A stretch of 64,000 nt of DNA, taken from positions 62,001-126,000 of the forward strand of contig CALDPX010000041.1 in NCBI GenBank assembly GCA_937911745.1, written 5' to 3'. The stretch is from an uncultured Alistipes sp. (GTDB lineage Bacteria; Bacteroidota; Bacteroidia; Bacteroidales; Rikenellaceae). The position numbers and the translations under genes are program-made. Shown in pieces: positions 34,187-43,120 of this stretch (positions are counted from its first letter, which is position 1; each line of letters begins with the position of its first letter). Under the pieces are notes generated by a model that worked only from the letters and a program-made list of their open reading frames with translations, had not been told where the DNA came from and did not search any database.

Positions 34187-35674
34187 ATGAAACAGCATAT
34201 TATTTCACGCGCTCACCTCTCGCATCAGCAGGTTATTGCAGCCGTAAGAGAGAATTATACACTCGCTCTCTCGGAGGAGTCGAGGGCAGCCATTGCAAAG
34301 TGCCGCGAGTATCTGGATAGGAAGGCTATCGAGAGCCCCACGCCTATCTATGGCGTAACTACGGGCTTCGGCTCGCTTTGTAACATCTCAATCGAGAAAG
34401 ACGACCTGTCGGCTTTGCAGAAAAACTTGGTTATGAGCCACTCGTGCGGTACGGGCGATAGGGTACCTACCGAAATCGTACGCATTATGATAATGCTCAA
34501 AGTGCAGTCGCTTTCCTATGGTCACTCGGGCGTGCAGGTGGCTACCGTTGAACGCCTTATTGATATGTTCAATAACCACTATACCCCCGTAGTCTATCAG
34601 CAAGGCTCGCTCGGTGCTTCGGGCGACTTGGCACCTTTGGCACACCTCTCGCTTCCCATTTTGGGCTTGGGCGAGGTGGAGACCGCCGAGGGCGAGATTA
34701 TCTCGGGTGAGGAGATGAACCGTAGGGAGGGCTGGCAGCCACTCACACTCCAATCCAAAGAGGGTTTGGCACTGCTGAATGGCACCCAGTTTATGGCATC
34801 GTATGGTGTGTGGTCGCTCGATAAGGCAGAACGCCTGTCGGCTCAGGCAGACCTTATTGCCGCAATGTCGTTGGAGGCTTTCGATGGCAGGATTGACCCC
34901 TTTGCCGACAATGTACACCAGGTGCGCCCCCACAATGGTCAGATTACGACCGCAAGGCGTATGAGGGAACTCTTGGAGGGTAGCGAACTTATTGCCCAGC
35001 CTAAGAAACACGTTCAGGACCCATATTCGTTCCGCTGTATTCCTCAGGTGCACGGTGCATCGAAAGATGCTATTGCATATGTTGCAAGCGTCATCGAAAC
35101 CGAAATCAACTCCGCAACCGACAACCCAACAGTCTTCCCCGATGAGGATGTTGTTGTCTCGGCAGGTAACTTCCACGGTCAGCCTTTGGCACTTGTGCTC
35201 GACTATTTGGCTATTGCTATGGCAGAACTCGGCAATATATCGGAGCGCAGGACCTATAAACTCATCTCCGCACAGCGTGGTCTGCCAAGTTTCTTGGTGG
35301 CAAAACCCGGTCTTAACAGCGGATTTATGATTCCCCAATATACGGCAGCATCGATTGTGAGCCAGACCAAGGGCTTGTGTATGCCTGCATCGGTAGACTC
35401 TATTCCCTCGTCGCAGGGTCAGGAAGACCACGTTAGTATGGGCTCGAATGCGGCTACCAAGTCGGCTCGTGTGGCAGATAACGTGGAGAGGGTGCTGGCT
35501 ATTGAACTTCTCAATGCCGCTCAGGCATTGGAGTTCCGCCGTCCTTTGAAATCGAGTGCTACAATCGAGAAACTCTTTGCCGATTTCAGGGCTGTTGTTC
35601 CATTTGTGGATACTGATATGATTATGTATCCTCTGATTGCCCGCTCGGTGGAGTTTTTGCAAAATCTGAAATAG
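34187..35674 (+). CDS. hutH: Histidine ammonia-lyase
   Basis: A 495-residue enzyme that removes ammonia from histidine to give urocanate, the first step of the pathway. The MIO cofactor-forming Ala-Ser-Gly is visible in GSLGASGDLAPLAHL, and the N-terminal YGVTTGFGSL and a DNPTVFPDED region fit the family. It follows the pectinesterase gene by 43 bases and is 4 bases before hutI. Confidence 0.96.
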   Translation: MKQHIISRAHLSHQQVIAAVRENYTLALSEESRAAIAKCREYLDRKAIESPTPIYGVTTGFGSLCNISIEKDDLSALQKNLVMSHSCGTGDRVPTEIVRIMIMLKVQSLSYGHSGVQVATVERLIDMFNNHYTPVVYQQGSLGASGDLAPLAHLSLPILGLGEVETAEGEIISGEEMNRREGWQPLTLQSKEGLALLNGTQFMASYGVWSLDKAERLSAQADLIAAMSLEAFDGRIDPFADNVHQVRPHNGQITTARRMRELLEGSELIAQPKKHVQDPYSFRCIPQVHGASKDAIAYVASVIETEINSATDNPTVFPDEDVVVSAGNFHGQPLALVLDYLAIAMAELGNISERRTYKLISAQRGLPSFLVAKPGLNSGFMIPQYTAASIVSQTKGLCMPASVDSIPSSQGQEDHVSMGSNAATKSARVADNVERVLAIELLNAAQALEFRRPLKSSATIEKLFADFRAVVPFVDTDMIMYPLIARSVEFLQNLK

Positions 35675-35678
35675 AGAG

Positions 35679-36914
35679 ATGCGACTACTGATTAAAAATA
35701 TAGGCACTTTGGCGGGTATCTTGCCCGCCGATGTGCTCTGTCTGAGGGGTAAGGAGATGAACTCTGCCGAACAACTCCACAATGCCTACCTTGTTGCCGA
35801 AGATGGCATTATCGCACGCTTTGGTAGTATGGAAGAGCTTGGAGAGGTGGAGGCTGACGAGGTGGTGGATGCCGAGGGTAGGGTAGTCTTCCCCGCCTTC
35901 TGTGACTCCCACTCGCACATCATCTATGCAGGCTCGCGCGAGGGCGAATTTCGCGACAAAATCGCAGGCATGACCTACGAAGAGGTGGCGGCTCGCGGTG
36001 GCGGTATCCTCAATTCGGCAGATAGACTTGCCGAGGCGAGTGAGGAGGAGCTCTACGAGGCTGCCGCTAAGAGGGCGTGGAGGATGATACGCTCGGGCGC
36101 TGCTACGTTGGAGATTAAGAGCGGCTACGGACTCACTTTGGAGTCGGAACTGAAAATGCTCCGCGTGGCAAGACGCTTGCAGCAGACTCTGCCCGCAACC
36201 ATCAAGGCTACCTTCCTCGGTGCTCACGCTGTGGGGCGTGCCTTCAAGGGACGCCAGAGTGACTATGTGCGACACGTCTGTGAGGATATGATGCCCGCCG
36301 TTGCCGAGCAGGGTATTGCCGAGTTTGTGGATGTCTTCTGCGACAGAGGCTTCTTTACGCCCGAGGAGACTGCCGAGATTTTGGAGTGCGGCAAACGCTA
36401 CGGCTTGCGTCCCAAAATCCACGCCAACGAACTCGCATCGAGTGGCGGTGTGCAGGTCGGTATCAGCTATGGTGCACTCTCGGTGGACCATTTGGAGGAG
36501 GCTAACGAGCAGGATGTTAGGGACTTGGCGGCAAGTAATACGATACCTACGGTATTGCCCGGAGCATCGTTCTTCTCGAACCTTCCGTTTGCTCCCGCAA
36601 GGGCTATGATAGAGGCAGGACTGCCCGTTGCTATTGCCAGCGACTGCAACCCAGGCTCATCGCCTTCGGGTAATATGATGTTCCTTTGGTCGCTCGGCTG
36701 CATCAAGATGCGCCTCACGCCCGAGGAGGCTCTGAGTGCACTTACTATCAATGGTGCTGCGGCTTTGGGACTGAGTGCCGACAGGGGTGCAATATCTGTA
36801 GGTCGCAGGGCAGACATTGTGGTGTCGAAACCCGTACCCTCGCTTGCCTACCTGCCTTATAGTTTTGGCGAAGAACTTGTTGAACATACTATTATTGGTG
36901 GTAAGATAATCTAA
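35679..36914 (+). CDS. hutI: Imidazolonepropionase
   Basis: A 411-residue amidohydrolase that opens imidazolonepropionate to formiminoglutamate. Metal ligands appear in DSHSHIIYAG, in FLGAHAVG and KIHANEL, and in ASDCNPGSSPSGNM (Asp). Starts 4 bases after hutH, and 6 bases separate its stop from the following lipoprotein gene, so translation is probably coupled. Confidence 0.96.
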   Translation: MRLLIKNIGTLAGILPADVLCLRGKEMNSAEQLHNAYLVAEDGIIARFGSMEELGEVEADEVVDAEGRVVFPAFCDSHSHIIYAGSREGEFRDKIAGMTYEEVAARGGGILNSADRLAEASEEELYEAAAKRAWRMIRSGAATLEIKSGYGLTLESELKMLRVARRLQQTLPATIKATFLGAHAVGRAFKGRQSDYVRHVCEDMMPAVAEQGIAEFVDVFCDRGFFTPEETAEILECGKRYGLRPKIHANELASSGGVQVGISYGALSVDHLEEANEQDVRDLAASNTIPTVLPGASFFSNLPFAPARAMIEAGLPVAIASDCNPGSSPSGNMMFLWSLGCIKMRLTPEEALSALTINGAAALGLSADRGAISVGRRADIVVSKPVPSLAYLPYSFGEELVEHTIIGGKII

Positions 36915-36920
36915 AAGAAG

Positions 36921-38402
36921 ATGAAAAGACAACTCCATTTGTTGGCTCTGCTTGTCATAGGGCTCTCGGTTGGTTGCTCTGAGGCGTATGATGATTCGGC
37001 ACTCAGGGACGAAATAGATGAGCTAAAAGAGAGGATAGAGGATGTGGAAGCACTCCTTAATGCCTCCGCTAACGACCTTACAATCACTTCGGTAGAGGAG
37101 ACTGCCGAGGGATTTGTTGTGACCTTCTCGGACGGCTCGACCATCACCGTTAAACACGGCGAGGATGGTCGCGATGGCGAAAAAGGCGATAAGGGCGATA
37201 AGGGCGAGCAAGGCGAGCAAGGAGATAAGGGCGCCCAAGGAGAAAAAGGCGACAAAGGAGATGATGGCAAAGATGGCGAGGATGGCGAAACGCTCATTGA
37301 ACTGATAGAGATTGGCGACACCGCTGTGACATTTGTCCTTACCAATGGCAAGACCGTAATTATCCCCTTGGAGGGCTACTACGACCATATGGAAGCACCC
37401 ATCGTGTTCCTCGACAATACCGTAAAAGTGCTCTCTGTGTTGGCGTGGGATAGTGATGGCGATCAACAACTCTCCTACAAGGAGGCTGCCGCAGTAAGCG
37501 ACATTGGCGAGGTCTTTGCGGAGTCGGATATTATGGCTTTTGGTGAGTTACGCTATTTTACATCGCTCACAGCAATAGACGATTACGCTTTCTATGGTTG
37601 CGATAGGTTGTTGACACTGACTCTTCCCGAAGGTGTCCTTTCTATTGGCGAGGGTGCCTTCCGCAACTGCTCCTCGCTCCAAGAGTTGGATATCCCCGAG
37701 GGCGTTGCTGCTTTGGGCGAAAGTACCTTCCAAGGATGCACGAATCTTGCTCGTGTGAGTATCCCATCTTCGGTGGCGAAGATTCCCTACTATTGCTTCT
37801 ATCTGTGCGAGAAACTTACGGAAGTCGCTATTGCAGAGGGTGTTAAGACAATAGGCGAGAGGGCGTTCCAATCGTGCTATGCGCTGCCCACTCTGACTAT
37901 TCCTCAAAGTGTGGAGCAAATTGAGCGTAATGCCTTCTATTTCTGCAAGGGCTTGGAGAGTGTTACCTTACCAGCAGGGCTCAAAGTACTCGACAAAGAG
38001 ACTTTCTACAACTGCGAGAGCCTTAGGCGTGTGGAGTTGCCAACATCACTTGCGACCATCGGAAACTACGCTTTCCGCAACTGCACTGCTTTGGAGGAGG
38101 TGGCCATGAACGATGCGCTGGTGGAGATTGGCAGCTATGCCTTCAATAACTGCTCGGCACTGACCGAGGTGCGTATCCCTGCGAGTGTAACCTCCATTGG
38201 CGGTTGGGCATTCGAGGACTGCACAAGCCTTGTGAAGGTTGTTTGCGAGCCTGTGGAGCCCCCTTTGCTGGGTACTGACGCCTTCGACTACAACGGCTCG
38301 GGGCGCAAAATATATGTGCCCGCTCAGAGCGAGGAACTCTACAAAACTGCCGAGGTGTGGAGCGACTACGAACTGAGTATTGTGACAGTAGAAACTATGT
38401 AA
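36921..38402 (+). CDS. BspA-like LRR lipoprotein with a collagen-like segment
   Basis: A 493-residue lipoprotein with lipobox GLSVGC. Order of parts: a short coiled coil (residues 25-50, LRDEIDELKERIEDVEALLN), a beta strand region, 15 Gly-X-Y triplets at residues 80-124 (mostly GDK, GEQ, GEK, GED), a small domain with an EF-hand-like loop (DSDGDQQLSYKEA), and from about 215 a run of BspA-type leucine-rich repeats ('aFxxCxsLxxvxiPxsvxxIgxxaF'). The collagen-like part would form a trimeric stalk holding LRR heads away from the cell. It follows hutI by only 6 bases. Confidence 0.85.
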   Translation: MKRQLHLLALLVIGLSVGCSEAYDDSALRDEIDELKERIEDVEALLNASANDLTITSVEETAEGFVVTFSDGSTITVKHGEDGRDGEKGDKGDKGEQGEQGDKGAQGEKGDKGDDGKDGEDGETLIELIEIGDTAVTFVLTNGKTVIIPLEGYYDHMEAPIVFLDNTVKVLSVLAWDSDGDQQLSYKEAAAVSDIGEVFAESDIMAFGELRYFTSLTAIDDYAFYGCDRLLTLTLPEGVLSIGEGAFRNCSSLQELDIPEGVAALGESTFQGCTNLARVSIPSSVAKIPYYCFYLCEKLTEVAIAEGVKTIGERAFQSCYALPTLTIPQSVEQIERNAFYFCKGLESVTLPAGLKVLDKETFYNCESLRRVELPTSLATIGNYAFRNCTALEEVAMNDALVEIGSYAFNNCSALTEVRIPASVTSIGGWAFEDCTSLVKVVCEPVEPPLLGTDAFDYNGSGRKIYVPAQSEELYKTAEVWSDYELSIVTVETM

Positions 38403-38419
38403 TAATAAACAATTAAGAT

Positions 38420-39565
38420 ATGAATAACTTTGTATTTCAGAACCCTACGAAACTGATTTTCGGCAAGGGGCAGATAGCACGTCTTAGTAAGGAACTTCCA
38501 AAAGACAAGAAAATTCTTGTCACTTTCGGTGGCGGTAGCGTAAAGCGCAATGGTGTCTACGAGCAGGTAGTAAAGGCTCTCGAAGGCTTCGACTACCTCG
38601 AATTTTGGGGCATTGAGCCCAACCCTAAGGTTGAGACTCTCCGCAAGGCTGTGGAGTTGTGCAAGAGTGAGGGCGTGGAGTTCATTGTGGCAGTTGGTGG
38701 CGGTAGTACGCTCGATGGTACGAAACTCATTGCCGCAGCTGCCAAAGTGGAGTGCGATGCTTGGGAGTTGGTAAAAAATCCCTCGCTCTATGGCGGTACG
38801 TTGCCCTTTGCGAGTGTTATGACACTGCCCGCAACGGGCTCCGAGATGAATAGGGGAGCGGTAATCTCCAACCTCTCTACGGGCGAGAAATACTCGTTCT
38901 ACAACACCTATCCCGTATTCTCTATCCTCGACCCCGAGGCAACATTCTCGTTGCCCGACTTCCAGGTGGCTTGCGGTCTGGCGGACACCTTCGTGCACGT
39001 TATGGAGCAGTATCTGACCATCCCCGAGTGCTCGCCACTGATGGATAGGTGGGCAGAGGGAATTGTGCAAACCATTGTGGAGGTTGCGCCTAAGGCTCTC
39101 AGCCCCGAGCGTGATTACGACACAATGGCTACCTTTATGCTCTCGGCAACGATGGGACTGAACGGCTTTGTGGCTATGGGCGTGCCCCAAGATTGGGCTA
39201 CTCATATGATAGGTCACGAGATTACGGCTCTTACGGGTACCACCCACGGACAAACGCTCGTCATGGTGCTGCCCGGAGTGATGAATGTGCTTAGGGAACA
39301 GAAGGGGGCAAAGATTGTGCAGTTTGGCGAGCGCGTGTGGGGCATTAAGGAGGGCTCCACCGATGAACGTATCGACCGCACCATTGAGGCTACCGAACAG
39401 TTCTTCCGCTCGCTCGGTCTTGCCACACGCCTCTCGGAACTCTCCATTGGCGAAGATGTCGTGGAGGAGATTGTGCGCCGCTTCAAGGAGCGTGGCACCC
39501 TGCTGGGCGAGAACGCCAACGTGGACTACCGCCTTGTGGAGCAGATTCTGCGCCAAAGGCTGTAA
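38420..39565 (+). CDS. Iron-containing alcohol dehydrogenase, YqhD/BdhA type
   Basis: A 381-residue NAD(P)H-dependent alcohol/aldehyde dehydrogenase. The nucleotide part has GGGSVKRNGVY and VAVGGGSTLDGTK; metal ligands are in GLADTFVHVMEQ (Asp and His) and in MIGHEITALTGTTHGQTL (two His). Close relatives reduce aldehydes such as butyraldehyde or methylglyoxal. It is the last gene before a strong terminator and starts 17 bases after the lipoprotein, so it may be read with the hut cluster. Confidence 0.92.
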   Translation: MNNFVFQNPTKLIFGKGQIARLSKELPKDKKILVTFGGGSVKRNGVYEQVVKALEGFDYLEFWGIEPNPKVETLRKAVELCKSEGVEFIVAVGGGSTLDGTKLIAAAAKVECDAWELVKNPSLYGGTLPFASVMTLPATGSEMNRGAVISNLSTGEKYSFYNTYPVFSILDPEATFSLPDFQVACGLADTFVHVMEQYLTIPECSPLMDRWAEGIVQTIVEVAPKALSPERDYDTMATFMLSATMGLNGFVAMGVPQDWATHMIGHEITALTGTTHGQTLVMVLPGVMNVLREQKGAKIVQFGERVWGIKEGSTDERIDRTIEATEQFFRSLGLATRLSELSIGEDVVEEIVRRFKERGTLLGENANVDYRLVEQILRQRL

Positions 39566-39593
39566 AGTAGTTTTAGAGAGTAAATAATAGTTT

Positions 39594-39620
39594 GGCGAGC
39601 GCAATACTGCGCTCGCCTTT
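39594..39620 (+). terminator. Rho-independent terminator after the alcohol dehydrogenase
   Basis: GGCGAGCGCA pairs perfectly with TGCGCTCGCC around ATAC, followed by TTT. Confidence 0.85.
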
Positions 39621-39624
39621 CTCG

Positions 39625-39659
39625 TCTAACGTCTAACGTCTAACGTCAATAGTCATAAG
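39625..39659 (+). repeat. Heptamer block TCTAACG x3, TCAATAG, TCATAAG
   Basis: Five 7-base units, here without the inverted-repeat element that precedes them at 20461 and 58732. Confidence 0.75.
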
Positions 39660-39684
39660 CCTTATACGCCCTATAAAAAAAAGT

Positions 39685-39710
39685 CGCGGGTATCAAAAAT
39701 GATACCCGCG
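39685..39710 (-). terminator. Hairpin terminator, minus strand
   Basis: CGCGGGTATC pairs with GATACCCGCG around AAAAAT; on the minus strand it is followed by eight T. A second signal behind the rubrerythrin gene. Confidence 0.8.
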
Positions 39711-39779
39711 AGGTTGAACTTGCTAATATGTCGGTGGAATGATACTATTTGTTGATTTATGGTCTGCGAAATAAAGCAA

Positions 39780-39806
39780 AGAGCCACGATACTTAATCGT
39801 GGCTCT
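39780..39806 (-). terminator. Hairpin after the rubrerythrin gene
   Basis: AGAGCCACGAT pairs with ATCGTGGCTCT around ACTTA, 27 bases past the stop codon; the T run is weak. Confidence 0.65.
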
Positions 39807-39833
39807 TCGTTTATGTTTGTGGTATGTTGCCGA

Positions 39834-40382
39834 CTATTTGAAATAGCGGTTATAGAGACCCTCGAAGCCCTTGCCGTGGCGAGCCTCGTCTTTTGCCATC
39901 TCGTGAACGGTGTCGTGGATAGCATCGAGGTTGTGCTGTTTTGCCAGCGTTGCGATGTGTTTCTTGCCATCGCAAGCGCCGTGCTCTGCCATCATACGTT
40001 TATAGACATTGGTCTTGGTGTCCCAAACTACCTCGCCAATGAGTTCTGCAAACTTAGCAGCGTGCTCTGCCTCCTCCCAAGCATAACGCTTGAAAGCCTC
40101 GGCAATCTCGGGATAGCCCTCGCGGTCTGCCTGGCGCGACATAGCCAAGTACATACCTACCTCGGTGCACTCGCCCATAAAGTGATCTTGCAAGCCTTTC
40201 CAAATCTCCTCGGGGCAACCCTGAGCCACGCCCAGGCGGTGCTCGTCAGCAAAGGTCAGAGCCTCGTCGCTCTCTACGATTTCCTCAAATTTATCTGCTC
40301 CAACTTTGCAGAGGGGGCACTGCTCGGGTGCGTTCTCGCCCTCGTGGATATAACCACATACGGTACAGCGGAATTTTTTCAT
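39834..40382 (-). CDS. Reverse rubrerythrin (peroxide reductase)
   Basis: A 182-residue protein with the rubredoxin domain at the N-terminus (CTVCGYIHEG then CPLCK) and the diiron ferritin-like domain after it (GECTEVGMYLAMSRQADREG, WEEAEHAAKFAEL, KDEARHGKGFEGL). This domain order is the 'reverse rubrerythrin' of anaerobes, an NADH-linked H2O2 reductase. It lies 48 bases after the PerR-like regulator gene, so peroxide control of its own operon is likely. Confidence 0.92.
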   Translation of the reverse strand: MKKFRCTVCGYIHEGENAPEQCPLCKVGADKFEEIVESDEALTFADEHRLGVAQGCPEEIWKGLQDHFMGECTEVGMYLAMSRQADREGYPEIAEAFKRYAWEEAEHAAKFAELIGEVVWDTKTNVYKRMMAEHGACDGKKHIATLAKQHNLDAIHDTVHEMAKDEARHGKGFEGLYNRYFK

Positions 40383-40430
40383 ATTTTTCTTCTTGCGTTT
40401 GATTTGTTGTTAAATGTTTATAGTGGTTTT

Positions 40431-40847
40431 TTAGTTTGTCTTTGTTGTATTGCAATCGGTGCAAACCCCCTTGTAGTAGAGTTGAACGTCGGTTGTGTAT
40501 GCAGCACAGTCGGGATTTTTATCCATAAAAGTCGTGTCATCCAACTCAACGTCATAGACTTTGCCACATTTGGTGCACATAAAGTGTGCGTGAGGATGAG
40601 TGAATGCGTCAAAGTGTGCATTTATGCCATCGATGCAAATTGCCAAAACCGCTCCGTGCTCATAGAGCAAGTGTAGAGTGTTGTAAATTGTTGTGCGCGA
40701 GAGAGTCGGTATATCATCAACAAGCGCCAAATAGATATCATCCGCAGTGGGATGATTGCGATGAGTGAGTAGGTAGTGCATCACCGATACCCTTTGAATG
40801 GAGGGACGAATGCCAAATTGTAATAAGTGTTCTCTTGCCGTTTTCAT
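40431..40847 (-). CDS. Fur-family regulator, PerR-like
   Basis: A 138-residue regulator with a winged helix (RPSIQRVSVMHYLLTHRNHPTADDIY, LSRTTIYNTLHLL) and metal sites in the C-terminal half (HPHAHFMCTKCGKVYD and CTDCN, two CxxC pairs for structural zinc). Its position directly before reverse rubrerythrin indicates a PerR-type peroxide sensor rather than iron Fur. The promoter region carries a palindrome AATAATTATT suited for autoregulation. Confidence 0.88.
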   Translation of the reverse strand: MKTAREHLLQFGIRPSIQRVSVMHYLLTHRNHPTADDIYLALVDDIPTLSRTTIYNTLHLLYEHGAVLAICIDGINAHFDAFTHPHAHFMCTKCGKVYDVELDDTTFMDKNPDCAAYTTDVQLYYKGVCTDCNTTKTN

Positions 40848-40897
40848 GAGTATGAGGGTTTTGGTAAATTGTAGGCATTACAAAGATGTTGTCGTTG

Positions 40898-40928
40898 CAA
40901 AGGTAATAATTATTTGGTAATTTGCAAA
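40898..40928 (-). promoter_or_regulatory. Promoter and candidate operator of the perR-rubrerythrin operon
   Basis: On the minus strand TTTG (40925-40928), a 19-base spacer and TACCTTTG (40898-40905). The 10-base palindrome AATAATTATT (40905-40914) sits between the two elements and resembles part of a PerR box. Confidence 0.65.
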
Positions 40929-40963
40929 TTTTTAACATTGTTTTTGGTCAAATTTTGAAAAAT

Positions 40964-40998
40964 AAAAAGAGGAAAAAGCAACTTGCTCTCTCCTCTTT
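40964..40998 (-). terminator. Terminator after the flavodiiron gene
   Basis: AAAGAGGA (40966-40973) pairs with TCCTCTTT (40991-40998); on the minus strand a T-rich tail follows. Confidence 0.75.
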
Positions 40999-41019
40999 GA
41001 ATCTTGCCAAGTGGTTAAA

Positions 41020-42177
41020 CTATGACAGCACAGCCTCTGCGAGGGTTTCCAAGGCGGGAATGTCTTTTTGTTTCATTGTTGAGAGTATGGTAACCATTGG
41101 CTCAATAACCTCTATATTTTTCATTTCGCATAGCATAGATTTCATTACTCTACCTGCCGAGGGTGCCCAAGAGCCGTTTTCGATGATGCCAACACGTCGC
41201 TTTGTGTAGCCTTTCATTTGAAGTGTGTGGAGAAAAGTGTGCATTGGCGTAAATACTCCCGCGTCGTAGGAGGCGGCAGCTACCACCATCTTTCCATAGC
41301 GGAATGCGTCCTCGATAGCCTCTGCCATATCATCTCGCGAGAGGTCAGCGATAGCAACCTTAGTTGCACCTTTAGCAAGGAGAATCTCTTTCAGTCGGTG
41401 TGCGGCGGAGGCAGTATTGCCATGTATGGAGGCATAAGCAATGAATACTCCATCACTCTCCACCTCATAACTACTCCAAGTGTTATAGAGCCCGATGTAG
41501 TAGCCGAGATTCTCTTTGAGTATGGGACCGTGCAAGGGGCATATGGTGGCGATGTCGAGAGAGGAAGCCTTTTTGAGTAGCGATTGTACAGGTATGCCAT
41601 ATTTGCCGCAGATGTTGAAATAGTAGCGGCGAGCCTCGCAAGCCCACTCCTCCTCGTGACTCAGTGCTCCGAACTTACCAAATCCGTCGGCAGAGAATAG
41701 CACCTTGTCGGTATTATCGTATGTAACCATCACTTCCGGCCAGTGTACCATGGGTGCAAGGATAAATGTGAGCTTGTGCGTACCAAGCGATAGGGTGTCG
41801 CCTTCGCCAACAGCAAGTGTCTTGAACTTGGTGTCTTCGAAGAATTGAGGTAGCATCTTAATTGTGCGAGCTGTTGCAACAATTTGTGCCTCGGGATAGA
41901 GGTGTATAAAGGAGCGGATGCAGCCCGAGTGGTCTGGCTCCATGTGTTGCACTATTAGGTAGTCGGGAGTGCGCCCTTGGAGTTCTTGTTGAAGTGCGGA
42001 GAGCCATTCGCTCTCTTTTCTGAAATCAACCGTATCTAATACGGCAATTTTTTCGTCAACTATAAGATATGAGTTGTACGACACCCCGTTGGGAATGATA
42101 TACTGCCCTTCGAAAAGGTCTAAATCGGTGTCGTCTACGCCGATATATTTGATGTCTTTCGATATTGTGGTTTGCAT
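41020..42177 (-). CDS. Flavodiiron protein (FprA family)
   Basis: A 385-residue A-type flavoprotein that reduces O2 (or NO) to water in anaerobes. The N-terminal beta-lactamase-like diiron domain has HMEPDHSG, and further ligands in MVHWPEVM and CPLHGP; the C-terminal flavodoxin domain has YASIHGNTASAA for FMN binding. It neighbours the rubrerythrin/PerR operon on the same strand but has its own promoter and terminator. Together they form an oxygen and peroxide defence block, possibly using rubredoxin-type electron transfer. Confidence 0.94.
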   Translation of the reverse strand: MQTTISKDIKYIGVDDTDLDLFEGQYIIPNGVSYNSYLIVDEKIAVLDTVDFRKESEWLSALQQELQGRTPDYLIVQHMEPDHSGCIRSFIHLYPEAQIVATARTIKMLPQFFEDTKFKTLAVGEGDTLSLGTHKLTFILAPMVHWPEVMVTYDNTDKVLFSADGFGKFGALSHEEEWACEARRYYFNICGKYGIPVQSLLKKASSLDIATICPLHGPILKENLGYYIGLYNTWSSYEVESDGVFIAYASIHGNTASAAHRLKEILLAKGATKVAIADLSRDDMAEAIEDAFRYGKMVVAAASYDAGVFTPMHTFLHTLQMKGYTKRRVGIIENGSWAPSAGRVMKSMLCEMKNIEVIEPMVTILSTMKQKDIPALETLAEAVLS

Positions 42178-42211
42178 AGGTTATGAGTGTTGTTTGTACA
42201 TATTTAACTTA

Positions 42212-42240
42212 CAAAGATACAATAAAATTATTAAACCAAA
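42212..42240 (-). promoter_or_regulatory. Promoter of the flavodiiron gene
   Basis: On the minus strand TTTG (42237-42240), 17 bases and TATCTTTG (42212-42219). Confidence 0.6.
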
Positions 42241-42256
42241 ATCACGATTTTTGTTA

Positions 42257-42264
42257 TACCTTTG
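42257..42264 (+). promoter_or_regulatory. Promoter -7 element of prmC
   Basis: TACCTTTG ends 7 bases before the prmC start codon, so the transcript would have almost no leader. Confidence 0.65.
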
Positions 42265-42271
42265 TGGCACT

Positions 42272-43120
42272 ATGACACGCAAAGAGATTTTCGACAGGAT
42301 TTTGCAAGCGGCACAAGGTGTCTACGATGGGCGTGAGGCGGCGGCTGTTGCGGAGCGTTTTTGTGTAGATGTGTGTGGTTTTGGCAGGTTTGATGTGGCT
42401 TTGGATGGCTCGAAGGAGTGTCCCGAAGTTGCAGAAGAGTCGCTGCAAAGGCTGCTTGAACGCCTTGCTACGGGCGAACCTGTGCAGTATGTTGTAGGCT
42501 TTACGGAGTTCTATGGCAGACGCTTTGCGGTGCGTTCGGGAGTACTTATTCCTCGCCCCGAAACAGAGGAATTGGTGGCTCTGGTAGTAAAAGAAAATCG
42601 CCTTGCCGAGCCGCGCATCATCGACCTCGGAACGGGTAGTGGTGCTATTGCGGTGTCGCTTGCTGCCGAGATTGAGGGCGCAAGGGTGGAGGCTCTCGAC
42701 CTCTCGGATGTGGCAGTGAGTGTGGCGAGCGAGAATGCACAATCCAATGGTGTCAGTGTGACGGTTTCTAAGGGTGACATTTTTGCTTGGAGTCCTGCAC
42801 CTGCGAGTTATGACATTATTATCTCCAATCCCCCCTATATCCCTGAGTGTGAGCGTGGCACGATGGAGAGTAATGTTACCGATTTTGAGCCCCGAGAGGC
42901 ACTCTTTGTGCCAGATGATAGACCATTAATATACTACGAGCGCATTGCAGAGGTTGCTTTGGTGGCTCTTGCGGAGGAGGGTAGGCTCTACTTTGAAATA
43001 CACGAGATCCTTGCCGAGCAGACTGCCCAGATGTTGGCGAAAAAGGGCTTCGAGGTTGCTCTGCACCACGATATTAACCACAAACCCCGTATGATTGTAT
43101 GCTACAAAAAGGCACGATAA
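42272..43120 (+). CDS. prmC: Release factor glutamine methyltransferase PrmC
   Basis: A 282-residue enzyme that methylates the Gln of the GGQ motif in peptide release factors. ATG 42272 (MTRKEIFDRILQAA) is chosen because the promoter lies just before it; the frame is open further upstream. The SAM-binding region is IDLGTGSGAIAVSLA and the substrate-binding NPPY motif is in IIISNPPYIPE. The end overlaps recX by 22 bases, implying coupled translation. Confidence 0.93.
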   Translation: MTRKEIFDRILQAAQGVYDGREAAAVAERFCVDVCGFGRFDVALDGSKECPEVAEESLQRLLERLATGEPVQYVVGFTEFYGRRFAVRSGVLIPRPETEELVALVVKENRLAEPRIIDLGTGSGAIAVSLAAEIEGARVEALDLSDVAVSVASENAQSNGVSVTVSKGDIFAWSPAPASYDIIISNPPYIPECERGTMESNVTDFEPREALFVPDDRPLIYYERIAEVALVALAEEGRLYFEIHEILAEQTAQMLAKKGFEVALHHDINHKPRMIVCYKKAR

